DNA of 64,000 nucleotides from Agromyces larvae (GTDB taxonomy: Bacteria > Actinomycetota > Actinomycetes > Actinomycetales > Microbacteriaceae), in the NCBI RefSeq assembly GCF_022811705.1, contig NZ_CP094528.1, positions 2,356,001-2,420,000 of the forward strand, in the 5' to 3' direction. A program made the translations under genes and the position numbers. The notes under the pieces were generated by a model, which was not told the DNA's origin, searched no databases, and saw only the letters and a program-made list of their open reading frames with translations. Below are positions 25,047 through 32,766 of the stretch, in pieces (within the stretch, counting starts at the first letter, position 1; each line of letters begins with the position of its first letter).

Positions 25047-25387
25047 CCCCTGATCTTGGACACGCTGATTCCAGCACCGTGCTGGGGAAGCGAGAATCCA
25101 AGGGATGGCTAGGAATCGGCGATCAACACGTCCGACGCCACATCGGAATCGAGCTGATCAGCCACAAACGTTCGAACTCAGCGACCAACCCATCAGTACG
25201 ACGGATGCTGAAGCTACGTTCCCCTCCGTCGCTGACTTCTCAACCAAGGGAGCTGGGCGGCGATAGAGGCGCGCATCCGCTACACCGGTTCGGAAATGAA
25301 GATCAGCATTCCAGGGATTTTGCGGGTCGGCTCCTTGTGCATTGACCGGTCGAGTGGCGGTCGGAGAAGCTCCGGGATGTGCTGCGA
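25047..25387. other. Gene-free stretch in the island
   Basis: 341 bp between peptide c and the receptor gene. The open frame at 25010-25345 has no ribosome binding site, overlaps peptide c and lacks any recognisable motif. ACACCGGTTCGG near 25284 weakly resembles the receptor-type box. Nothing else was seen. Confidence 0.5.
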
Positions 25388-26059
25388 CTACGCCTCTGAC
25401 TGCCGTCGGCGCGTATCACGCTCAAGACGAGAGAACGTCGCCTCAATCATTCCGAGCACATGTTCCTGCCGATCTTCGGCAACGACGGCGGCGATAAGGA
25501 TCTTCCACATCTCATGCACGCGCTCGGGAAGGTCGCGACGTCCGGTAAACGCTTCAGACACGAGCTGCACACCCGTGAACGCTGGAATGATGAAGCGCGC
25601 GAGTAGATCGGGGGCGATCACTCCGTTCGTCTCTCCCTGGTGCTGCGCGCGCATGGCGAGCTGTTCGAACGTCTCCATCCAATCCTGATAGGGACCCGCG
25701 ATGGGAGAGTCGAAGGTGGAAGAGTCCGTCGTGAGTCGAATCCCTGCCCTGACAATCGGATCGCCGACGAGCCGTCCGGCGAGATCCGCAGTGAGTTGCA
25801 CCATGTGTTCGATGGCCGAAGCATCATGCGACATGATCTTCTTTGCTGCTTCGCGCGTGATCCGGTGTTGCTCATCAATCAACGCGCGCGCAATCTCTTC
25901 CTTCGAGTTGAAATGGAAGTAAAGTGCCCCCTTTGTTACGCCAGCGGCTTCGCTGATCTGCCCCAGCGAGGCGTTCGCGTAACCGACCTCGCGAATAACC
26001 TCGGCGGCCCCCTGCATGATCTTGTCACGAGTGACTCGTGCCCTGGCCTGCTGAACCAT
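25388..26059 (-). CDS. Gamma-butyrolactone receptor-type TetR regulator (ScbR/ArpA family)
   Basis: A 223-aa TetR protein whose DNA-binding domain (EVIREVGYANASLGQISEAA, then GVTKGALYFHFNSKEE) is the typical ScbR/ArpA sequence. The ligand domain shows the family landmarks GIRLTTD, GPYQDW with Trp127 at the place of the pocket Trp of ArpA, and AFTGVQLVSEAFTGR. Receptors of this type repress targets until they bind a gamma-butyrolactone. An AfsA-like synthase lies 2.2 kb away in the same island, so a complete signal/receptor pair is present. The likely targets carry the CAAACCGGTCA box. Confidence 0.88.
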   Translation of the reverse strand: MVQQARARVTRDKIMQGAAEVIREVGYANASLGQISEAAGVTKGALYFHFNSKEEIARALIDEQHRITREAAKKIMSHDASAIEHMVQLTADLAGRLVGDPIVRAGIRLTTDSSTFDSPIAGPYQDWMETFEQLAMRAQHQGETNGVIAPDLLARFIIPAFTGVQLVSEAFTGRRDLPERVHEMWKILIAAVVAEDRQEHVLGMIEATFSRLERDTRRRQSEA

Positions 26060-26287
26060 GCGCCTCCGGTTTCTGCGTTGCCGCGTCCAGCAATGCTAGC
26101 GAAGCGTGCATCGCCGGATACAGCTGCATCGCCGCTGCAGTCAACATCCCATCCAGGTCGAGAGTGAGCCAACCATGCGTGCTTCAGATTTGGCGTAGCG
26201 AACCTTCGCAGCCCAGGTGCAGATGCGCCCGAAACCGTATTCGAACGCCAAGAACCCGCGTCTTCGTCGGATCGACTGCCTTGCTGT
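26060..26287. other. Upstream region of the receptor gene
   Basis: 228 bp between the receptor start and the end of luxR. CTCCGGTTTC near 26065 is a partial match to the receptor-type box, just upstream of the receptor ATG, which would fit autoregulation. No gene is supported here. Confidence 0.4.
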
Positions 26288-26917
26288 CTATGAGGAGATC
26301 ATTCCTCTTGCACGAGCCCGGTTTACGGCGTCGAGTCGGGACTGTGCACCCAGAAACACGAAGCTCTCGTAGAGATGTCGTTTCACCGTACCTTCCGCGA
26401 TGCCGAGTTCCACCGCCACTTGTTGATTCGTCAGACCGTGTGAGACGGTGCGGAGAACTTCGATCTGGCGGGGGGTCAATCCGCGATTGGGCGCCAGCTT
26501 GTGACCAATTGCCGAGCCTTCTACTGTGGCGGACATCAGAGTTGATAGTGCGTGGGCGAGTTGGACTGGCGTGCAGGAACCTGGAAGCAAGATCGATCGA
26601 GGCGAATGGGCGATCACCCTTGCGAGCGGAGATTGCGGCATGCTCGCCAACCCGACAACGTGGGTACCCCTCGGAATGCGCCAACTTGAAATCGCGGTCC
26701 GCGTGTCTCGCACTGTCATGCAGTCAATGTCTGCGACGAGTAGCCCACATTGTCGTGAGGTCATGATCGCTCCGAGCTGATCGATCGAAGCGGTCGAGCC
26801 CACCACGGTGCAACCAGCACGATGACGGATGGACGAAGCCACCCCTTCGACAAAGATCGGGCGGGAGGACAGCACTACGACCCGCGAGTAGAACACATCG
26901 GAAGTAGAAGCGCTCAA
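26288..26917 (-). CDS. LuxR/NarL-type regulator with degenerate receiver domain
   Basis: A 209-aa regulator. The C-terminal HTH (about 145-205) is canonical: LTPRQIEVLRTVSHGLTNQQ, AVELGIAEGTVKRHL. The N-terminal part has receiver-like alternation (VVVLSSRPIFVEG, GLLVADID, GTHVVGLAS) but no clear phosphorylatable Asp with acidic partners, so it is probably not a conventional response regulator. No kinase gene is nearby. The TTG start is fixed by GGAGGAGAG about 6 nt upstream. The box at 27016-27026 lies about 100 bp upstream, suggesting control by the butyrolactone receptor and a relay to the peptide genes. Confidence 0.82.
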   Translation of the reverse strand: MSASTSDVFYSRVVVLSSRPIFVEGVASSIRHRAGCTVVGSTASIDQLGAIMTSRQCGLLVADIDCMTVRDTRTAISSWRIPRGTHVVGLASMPQSPLARVIAHSPRSILLPGSCTPVQLAHALSTLMSATVEGSAIGHKLAPNRGLTPRQIEVLRTVSHGLTNQQVAVELGIAEGTVKRHLYESFVFLGAQSRLDAVNRARARGMISS

Positions 26918-27015
26918 GTCTCTCCTCCATCAATACGGTCGCCGGTCGTGGGAAGCGCCGAAGTTCCTAGAGACCCCCGGAGCCACACGGGCCGCCACCA
27001 CACTAACCAACCATT

Positions 27016-27026
27016 TGACCGGTTTG
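27016..27026. promoter_or_regulatory. CAAACCGGTCA box upstream of luxR
   Basis: TGACCGGTTTG here is the exact reverse complement of CAAACCGGTCA at 28170-28180 upstream of afsA. It is about 100 bp upstream of the luxR start. A shared A+T-containing 11-mer in this G+C-rich DNA is unlikely by chance. A butyrolactone-receptor operator is proposed. Confidence 0.55.
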
Positions 27027-27189
27027 CTATCGGGCGGAAGTGAACAGGCCGGTGTGTCTTAAGGCGTAGAAGAATCCCTGGCGAGCAGAGCGCCGCGGGG
27101 AGCGAGCTGTGGCTAGATCGGGCGAGCGCACCACGGCCCGACAATCCCAGAGACTGCCGAACCGTGGTGCTCGTCACCGCGCGGAAGGC

Positions 27190-27525
27190 TCAGATGCAGA
27201 GACTCGAAGCGCTGCTGAAGGTGCCTGGAGTCTGTGCTCGGTACTGCACTGAGGTCTGCCCAGAATTCGACGAGAAAAACCCTGGTGTGGTCTTGAACGG
27301 GCCGACCCAATCCCCGGTCAGAGGCGAAAAATACTGGTGAGTGTCGATCGCGGTGCCACCGCTGGTCCAGCCGAACGAAACCGTCTGCATCCCTACCGCG
27401 GAAGCACCTCCCGGGCATGCGCGCTGCCCGCTGAAACCATCAGTCGCCCCAGCCGGAAGGCTCACGGCTACTGACAGCAAGATCGCGCCGGCAGCTCCGA
27501 TCGCACCCATTAATCGTCGTCTCAC
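27190..27525 (-). CDS. Small secreted two-Cys peptide d
   Basis: A 111-aa precursor with a signal peptide (VRRRLMGAIG..., cleavage after AGA near residue 27). The mature part begins ATDGFSGQRACPGGAS and ends SSASSLCI, so the two Cys sit at either end as in peptides a and b. The CPG-x-A motif after the first Cys is shared with peptide b (CPGHA). The GTG start follows AAAGGAG by about 9 nt. It is divergent from lipoprotein L4 with an 83-bp gap. Confidence 0.72.
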   Translation of the reverse strand: MRRRLMGAIGAAGAILLSVAVSLPAGATDGFSGQRACPGGASAVGMQTVSFGWTSGGTAIDTHQYFSPLTGDWVGPFKTTPGFFSSNSGQTSVQYRAQTPGTFSSASSLCI

Positions 27526-27608
27526 TTCGTCTCTCCTTTGCGGATTGTGGATCGTGTGATCGCACGTACGCCTATCACGAAGCCGACCGTGAATGGAACA
27601 CTGCCACC

Positions 27609-28127
27609 GTGCTCTCCATCCGAAGAAACCTGACCCTCGCATCCCTCTCAATCGTTGTGATCATCTGCGCCGCCGGGTGTGCGGCAGCTGGGGCATCACC
27701 GTCGATTCCTCCGTCAGAACCTGAAACACTGCCCAGCCCGGGGAGTAGGGCCGAAGCTCTGATCAGCTGCATGTCGCAGCTCGGATATGAGGGGACCATC
27801 GCCGACGACGGCACATTGTCATTCCCTCCTGTACCGTCGGCGCAGAAGGAGAGCTTCGACAGCGCCCTTGCCTCGTGCGGCGACGACAACCCGTACGTGC
27901 CGCTGAACGAATCTCAAATCCGGGAGATGTATCAGCTCGAACTCGCTAACAAGGCGTGTATCGAAGAGCTCGGCTACACCGTCGGGGACGCCCCGTCTGA
28001 GCAGAACTACATCGACACCTATGACACGGCGAAGTGGTGGTTCGCGATCGCCTCAGTTCAGGGAACCTCTGGGAGCCAGATCGAGGAGATCGTTCAGGCG
28101 TGCCCGCCGCCGACCTATTTCAATTAG
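27609..28127 (+). CDS. Island lipoprotein L4, divergent from peptide d
   Basis: A 172-aa lipoprotein (lipobox AAGC) with the island family pattern: ISCMSQLGY, ASCGDDNPYVPLNESQ, NKACIEELGY, DAPSEQNYIDTYD and a terminal QACPPPTYFN. It is a shorter form, closest to the rebuilt L2. The start is GTG with only a weak GGAA ahead. It lies 108 bp upstream of the AfsA-like gene on the same strand, with the direct-repeat box in between. Confidence 0.75.
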   Translation: MLSIRRNLTLASLSIVVIICAAGCAAAGASPSIPPSEPETLPSPGSRAEALISCMSQLGYEGTIADDGTLSFPPVPSAQKESFDSALASCGDDNPYVPLNESQIREMYQLELANKACIEELGYTVGDAPSEQNYIDTYDTAKWWFAIASVQGTSGSQIEEIVQACPPPTYFN

Positions 28128-28154
28128 CGGGTCAAGCCAGGGCAGCTGTCGTGG

Positions 28155-28180
28155 CAAACCTGTCAAAAACAAACCGGTCA
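28155..28180. promoter_or_regulatory. Directly repeated receptor-type box upstream of afsA-like gene
   Basis: CAAACCTGTCA (28155-28165) and CAAACCGGTCA (28170-28180) are direct repeats with a 15-bp period and one mismatch, 56 bp before the afsA-like ATG. The second copy is identical in reverse to the luxR box at 27016-27026. Proposed operator for the butyrolactone receptor. Confidence 0.6.
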
Positions 28181-28235
28181 TCACGCATGCTAATCTCCTC
28201 GTGAAGTTGGGGGTCGTCGCGCCGAACGGAGAACC

Positions 28236-29135
28236 ATGTCGGATTCCCGCCCACTGTCCTTTGATCGTCCCGTGCACAGATCGCTCGTGCATCGCCGTTC
28301 GACGCACGAAGTCCTCCCAACAGACTTCGTCGATCTCGGCGCAGATACGTTCGAGATCGCGATTCAGTGGCCGCGTCGGCACCCGCTCTGGAAAACCAAC
28401 CCGCTGCGATCGAGCTTGATCGCTGAGACAATCAGGCAATCGACGATCCTTACGTGCCATCTGGGGTACTCTGTCTCGCCACAAACCCGATTCCTGATGA
28501 CCGGCCTCGGGTTCGATCTCGCGGGGGAACCATTGCGAGCACTTCCGGGTGAGGCGATCGAGATACGCGCTCACGCCAGTGGAAGCAGAGTTCGCCGTAG
28601 CGCTCGCGGGCTTCGAAGCGTTCGGATCGGCTTCTCGTTCAGCCAGAATGGCGCGCCCATCGCGTCAGGACATGGAGACGCGATGCTGGTCGATGACTCG
28701 ACATACTTGCGTCTGCGAGGCAGCCATGCGGGCGCGCACCCACCGGCAAGGATTCGCCAGAGCGTCATTTCGCCTGCGGATGTCGGTGTCGACGCCTCAG
28801 AGGACATCCTGCTGGAAGGTGATCGCCATGGATGGGTTGTGGCTGTCGATGGCAGCCATTCGACCTACTTCGATCACCCACTCGATCACGTACCCGGCGT
28901 AGCGCTTGTCGAGGCCTGCCGACAGCTTGCTTGTGTCGAGACCGGTGATCCCACGCTCGACCTCCGAACATTCGAGGCGGAGTTCGTGCGCACCGTTGAA
29001 TTCAGTTCGCCCGCGCGCGCCTCGATCCAGCGGAGCGGCGATGGCGCTTGCTTCGTTATTACACAGGACGATGCCATAGCGGTTGACGCTTCGGCGGTCG
29101 TTGCATCTGCCGTGGCAACGACATCAGTTTCCTAA
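28236..29135 (+). CDS. AfsA-like gamma-butyrolactone biosynthesis protein
   Basis: A 299-aa protein with two AfsA hot-dog repeats. Repeat 1 carries VHRRSTHEVLPTDF and QWPRRHPLW...ETIRQ (about 15-75). Repeat 2 carries HSTYFDHPLDHVPGVALVEA and CRQLA (about 205-235), the diagnostic DHPxDHVPG signature. AfsA-type enzymes condense a beta-ketoacyl chain with dihydroxyacetone phosphate, the first step to A-factor-type signals. GGAG lies 5 nt before the ATG. It is followed 14 bp later by an NAD-dependent epimerase gene, a common companion in butyrolactone/butenolide loci. Confidence 0.9.
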   Translation: MSDSRPLSFDRPVHRSLVHRRSTHEVLPTDFVDLGADTFEIAIQWPRRHPLWKTNPLRSSLIAETIRQSTILTCHLGYSVSPQTRFLMTGLGFDLAGEPLRALPGEAIEIRAHASGSRVRRSARGLRSVRIGFSFSQNGAPIASGHGDAMLVDDSTYLRLRGSHAGAHPPARIRQSVISPADVGVDASEDILLEGDRHGWVVAVDGSHSTYFDHPLDHVPGVALVEACRQLACVETGDPTLDLRTFEAEFVRTVEFSSPARASIQRSGDGACFVITQDDAIAVDASAVVASAVATTSVS

Positions 29136-29149
29136 GGGATCGATCGCTC

Positions 29150-30088
29150 GTGTCGTCAAGATTGACACCGCTGGCCGGACTTTCGGTAGTCGGAGCATCA
29201 GGGTTCATTGGATCCGCAGTTGCTCGAGCGGCACACAAGCGAGCGCACTGGGCGGTACGTGAAATCGCGAGATCGGCATCGCCGGCTGCCTTTGACGTAC
29301 GCGATGCCGACGCTGTGTATGCCGCACTATCGGGCACGGCAGTAGTCGTCCATGCCGCTTCGTACATCGGCAACGATCCGGATCTCTGCTATGAGATCAA
29401 CGTGCGAGGGACGGAGAATATCGCCAAGGCGTTCCTAGGATCGAACGGTGAACGGCTCATGTACGTCAGTACTGCAGCCGTGTACGGCCGCGGCCCATTT
29501 CACATGGCGTCCGAACGCGCGACGTCCGTTCGACCGAGTTCGGCATTGAGCAAGAGTCGGGCGAGGGCCGAACAAATAGTGCTCGACGCTGGTGGCGTCG
29601 TCGTCCGACCCCACCTGGTGCTCGGCGTCGGAGACAAGTGGGTGGGGCCCGGCGTGATTCGGTACGCGCGGACACTCGGTGGATTCCCACGTTCGTCGGG
29701 AGACGCGCGTCATTCAGTGGTCGAGGTCTCGCATCTCGGCAACGCCATCGTCGATCTCTTGGAAGCCCCCGATGCGGTGAATTGTTCCGTCAACGTGGCG
29801 CAAACGACCCTCTCGTTGACCGAGTTGGTAACCCTCTTCGCGGGCGTCATCGACTCGGTCCCGGCGCATGCAATCGGATCAACGGCGCCGACAAGTGCCC
29901 AAAAGGATGCGCGCCTCGCTCACGCCGCATCATTGCTCGAAGTGGAGCACACGTTCTCCACGGCGCGTATTCAGGCGCTCGTGGATAGTCCCAGCCTGTC
30001 TGCCCCGTTTCGGTTGAGCCGCCCGGAAAGACAGTGGTACCGCGAGCATGACCTCGAACACTCCACGGTCGGGCCGGTGGTGGTGTAG
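29150..30088 (+). CDS. NAD-dependent epimerase/dehydratase, probable signal-tailoring enzyme
   Basis: A 312-aa extended SDR. The Rossmann motif VVGASGFIGSA is near residue 12. The catalytic Tyr is probably the one in STAAVYGRGPF; the usual Y-x-x-x-K pair appears as SKSRARAE further on, so the active site is not fully canonical. The start is GTG, with AAGGGA about 10 nt upstream. It forms a two-gene unit with the AfsA-like gene, so reduction or dehydration of the butyrolactone precursor is inferred. It is the last gene of the island before the right repeat. Confidence 0.8.
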   Translation: MSSRLTPLAGLSVVGASGFIGSAVARAAHKRAHWAVREIARSASPAAFDVRDADAVYAALSGTAVVVHAASYIGNDPDLCYEINVRGTENIAKAFLGSNGERLMYVSTAAVYGRGPFHMASERATSVRPSSALSKSRARAEQIVLDAGGVVVRPHLVLGVGDKWVGPGVIRYARTLGGFPRSSGDARHSVVEVSHLGNAIVDLLEAPDAVNCSVNVAQTTLSLTELVTLFAGVIDSVPAHAIGSTAPTSAQKDARLAHAASLLEVEHTFSTARIQALVDSPSLSAPFRLSRPERQWYREHDLEHSTVGPVVV

Positions 30089-30156
30089 AGGCGGCGTCAT
30101 CCCATTGGGACGAACCGTCGATCACCACGCGAAGCGTTGCTGATGCCCGGTGCGAG

Positions 30157-30258
30157 CGAGGCATCCATCTGTGTAGAGCGCAGATCAGACCCGCTCGACC
30201 ACCATCGCCATGCCCTGGCCGCCGCCGACGCACATGGTCTCGAGTCCGTAGCGGCCGC
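30157..30258. repeat. Right 102-bp direct repeat flanking the island
   Basis: The partner of 17281-17382 (101 of 102 identical). This copy is joined to the full-length thiolase gene. On its left the terminator arm found at 17261 is absent and replaced by island sequence, so a weaker stem is left downstream of the thiolase. Confidence 0.95.
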
Positions 30259-31429
30259 CGGTGGCGGCGAGGCCGTTCAGCAGCGTCGAGGTGATGCGCG
30301 CGCCGGTCATGCCGAACGGATGCCCCACCGCGATCGCCCCGCCGTGCACGTTCAGCCGTTCGGGGTCGATGCCGAGCTCGCGTGCCGACGGAATCACCTG
30401 CGCCGCGAACGCCTCGTTGAGCTCGACCAGGTCGATGTCGTCGATCGACAGACCGGCGCGGGCGAGCGCCTGCCGCGAGGCATCCACCGGGCCGAGGCCC
30501 ATGATCTCGGGCGAGAGCGCCGAGACGCCCGTCGAGACGATGCGCGCGAGCGGCTGCAGGCCGAGCTCGTCGACGATGCGCTCGGACACCACGACCACGG
30601 CCGCCGCGCCGTCGTTGAGCGGGCAGCAGTTGCCCGCGGTCACGGTTCCGTCGGCGCGGAACACCGGGTCGAGCCCGGCGAGCGCCTCGACCGTGACCCC
30701 GGCGCGGGGGCCGTCGTCGGCGTCGACGATCCGCCCGTCGGGCAGTGTGACGGGCGTGATCTCGCGCGCCCAGAACCCGGAGGCGATCGCGCGCTCGGCG
30801 CGCTGCTGGCTGCGTGCGGCGAACTCGTCCTGCTCGGCGCGGGTCACGCCCATCAGCTCGGCGACGTTCTCGGCGGTCTGGCCCATCGCGATGTACGGGT
30901 CGGGCAGCGCGCCGTCGTCGCGCGGGTCGTGCCACGGGCGAAGCGGCACGGCAGGATCGGATGCCTCGCCGCCGGCCCGTGCATCCGTGCGCGCCCACGA
31001 CTCCGCGAACCGCGGGTTGCGCACATCGACACCGGGCGTGACATCCGCCGCGCCGCGGTCGTAGTGCGTGACCGACTCGACCCCGGCCGAGACGAACACG
31101 TCGCCCTCGCCGGCCTTGATCGCGTGGAACGCCATGCGCGTGGTCTGCAGGCTCGACGAGCAGTACCGGTTCACGGTCGTGCCGGGCACGCCGTCGAGCC
31201 CGAGCAGCACGGCCACGATGCGCGCGAGGTTGTTGCCCTGCTCGCCCGCGGGCTGACCGCAGCCCATGAGCAGGTCCTCGACGCGGGCGGGGTCGAGCCC
31301 CGGCACCGCGGCGAGCGCGGCGGCGACCATCTGCGCGGCGAGGTCGTCGGGTCGCAGATCGACGAGCGACCCTTTGCGGGCGCGCCCGATCGGCGAACGG
31401 GCGGTGGCGACGATGAAGGCTTCGGTCAT
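30185..31429 (-). CDS. Acetyl-CoA acyltransferase (thiolase)
   Basis: A 414-aa thiolase that cleaves 3-oxoacyl-CoA. The catalytic residues are in place: nucleophilic Cys90 in VNRYCSSSLQT, His in GGAIAVGHPFGMTGAR, and the C-terminal Cys in CVGGGQGMAM. The ATG at 31429 (MTEAF) has GGGGA 8 nt upstream; an ATG three codons earlier abuts that site. It starts 15 nt after the acyl-CoA dehydrogenase stop, forming a two-gene beta-oxidation operon. Its 3' end is the island integration site and remains intact. Confidence 0.93.
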   Translation of the reverse strand: MTEAFIVATARSPIGRARKGSLVDLRPDDLAAQMVAAALAAVPGLDPARVEDLLMGCGQPAGEQGNNLARIVAVLLGLDGVPGTTVNRYCSSSLQTTRMAFHAIKAGEGDVFVSAGVESVTHYDRGAADVTPGVDVRNPRFAESWARTDARAGGEASDPAVPLRPWHDPRDDGALPDPYIAMGQTAENVAELMGVTRAEQDEFAARSQQRAERAIASGFWAREITPVTLPDGRIVDADDGPRAGVTVEALAGLDPVFRADGTVTAGNCCPLNDGAAAVVVVSERIVDELGLQPLARIVSTGVSALSPEIMGLGPVDASRQALARAGLSIDDIDLVELNEAFAAQVIPSARELGIDPERLNVHGGAIAVGHPFGMTGARITSTLLNGLAATGGRYGLETMCVGGGQGMAMVVERV

Positions 31430-31444
31430 GCGTGTCATCCCCGA

Positions 31445-32689
31445 TCAGTGGAACGCCGCGATGCCGGTGATGGCCCGGCCGACGATGAGGGTGTTCATGT
31501 CGTAGGTGCCCTCGAACGTGTACACCGCTTCGGCGTCGGCGAAGAAGCGGGCGACGCCGTGGTCGAGCTGGATCCCGTTGCCGCCGACGAGCTCGCGGCA
31601 GCGGGCGACGACCTCGCGCATCTTCTTCGTGACGTACGCCTTCGCCATGGCCGAGTGGTGGTCCTTCTGCTCGTCCTCGTCGAGCATCTCGCTGACGCGC
31701 ACGCACATCGCGATCGACGCGGTGATGTCGCCGATCGACTCGGCGAGCTTCTGCTGCACGAGCTGGAACGATGCGATCGGCTTGCCGAACTGCACGCGCT
31801 CCTTCGCGTAGGCGAGCGCCGCCTCGTAGGCGCCGACGGCGACGCCGACGGCCTGCCACGCGACGCCCTCGCGGGTGAGGCGCAGCACGACCGCGAGGTC
31901 GCGGAATCCGTTGATCGCCTGGAGCCGGTCGGACTCGGGCACGATCACGCCGTCGAGCACGATGTCGGCGTTCTGCACGCCGCGCAGCGACTGCTTGCGC
32001 TCGATCTTCGTGGCGGTGAAGCCGGCTGCGGGCTGGCGCACGAGGAATCCCTTGACCTGGTCGTCGGCGGTGTCGCGCGCCCAGATCACGACGACGTCGG
32101 CGAACGTCGCGTTGCCGATCCAGCGCTTGGCGCCGTTCAGCACCCACTCGTCGCTGCCGTCGGCGGCGGTATGCCGGGTGGCGGTCGTCTCGAGGCCGCG
32201 CGCGGTGTCGGAGCCGTGCCCGGGCTCGGTGAGCCCGAAGGCGCCGATCAGCTCGCCGCGGGCCATCGGCTCCAGCCACTCGGCTTTCTGCTCGGGCGAG
32301 CCGCCGACGGCGATGGAGTTCATCGCGAGCCCCGAGTGCACGCCGACGAACGTCGCGCACGACGGGTCGATGCGCGAGATCTCGAGCGCGACCCAGCCGC
32401 GGTAGACCGCGCTGTTCGCGAAGTGGCGCACCTCGGGCAGGGCCGAGCCGAACATGCCGAGCTCGGCGAAGCCGGGGATGAGGTGCCGCGGGCTCTCGGC
32501 GCGCTCCCACAGGTCGTCGGCGTGCGGACGCACCTCGCGCTCGAGGAACGCGCGGATGTCGGCGATCGACGCCTGCTCGGCGGGCGTCAGCTTCTGCTGG
32601 AAGCGGTAGAAGTCGGCGTCGAGCAGGGCGGCCGGCTCGCCGACGGCCTCGTCGGGGCCGTCGAGGGGGGTGGTGATGGTGAGGGTCAT
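31445..32689 (-). CDS. Acyl-CoA dehydrogenase
   Basis: A 414-aa flavoprotein of the acyl-CoA dehydrogenase family, closest in feel to the glutaryl-CoA dehydrogenase-like group. FAD/substrate motifs are FGLTEPGHGSD near 155 and KRWIGNA near 190, with the C-terminal domain containing QLDHGVARFFADAE. GGAGA lies 4 nt before the ATG. It leads the operon with thiolase and is divergent from a TetR gene across a 26-bp palindrome. Confidence 0.9.
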   Translation of the reverse strand: MTLTITTPLDGPDEAVGEPAALLDADFYRFQQKLTPAEQASIADIRAFLEREVRPHADDLWERAESPRHLIPGFAELGMFGSALPEVRHFANSAVYRGWVALEISRIDPSCATFVGVHSGLAMNSIAVGGSPEQKAEWLEPMARGELIGAFGLTEPGHGSDTARGLETTATRHTAADGSDEWVLNGAKRWIGNATFADVVVIWARDTADDQVKGFLVRQPAAGFTATKIERKQSLRGVQNADIVLDGVIVPESDRLQAINGFRDLAVVLRLTREGVAWQAVGVAVGAYEAALAYAKERVQFGKPIASFQLVQQKLAESIGDITASIAMCVRVSEMLDEDEQKDHHSAMAKAYVTKKMREVVARCRELVGGNGIQLDHGVARFFADAEAVYTFEGTYDMNTLIVGRAITGIAAFH

Positions 32690-32721
32690 GGGGTCTCCGA
32701 TCGTCGGTGATCACAGGCAGT

Positions 32722-32747
32722 ATGCAACATTTTCTAGAATGTTGCAT
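32722..32747. promoter_or_regulatory. 26-bp palindromic operator between acyl-CoA dehydrogenase and TetR
   Basis: Perfect 10-bp arms ATGCAACATT and AATGTTGCAT around a 6-bp centre (TTCTAG). It is A+T-rich against its surroundings and lies 33 bp before the dehydrogenase ATG and 32 bp before the TetR ATG. This is a probable site for the divergent TetR regulator. Confidence 0.8.
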
Positions 32748-32766
32748 CATTCGGATGCCACGGGGG

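Noticed and set aside
25010..25345. Open frame overlapping peptide c as its lost C-terminal half
   Set aside because: The composition is Arg/His-rich, there is no Cys near the end as expected, and no single frameshift gives a family-like ending.
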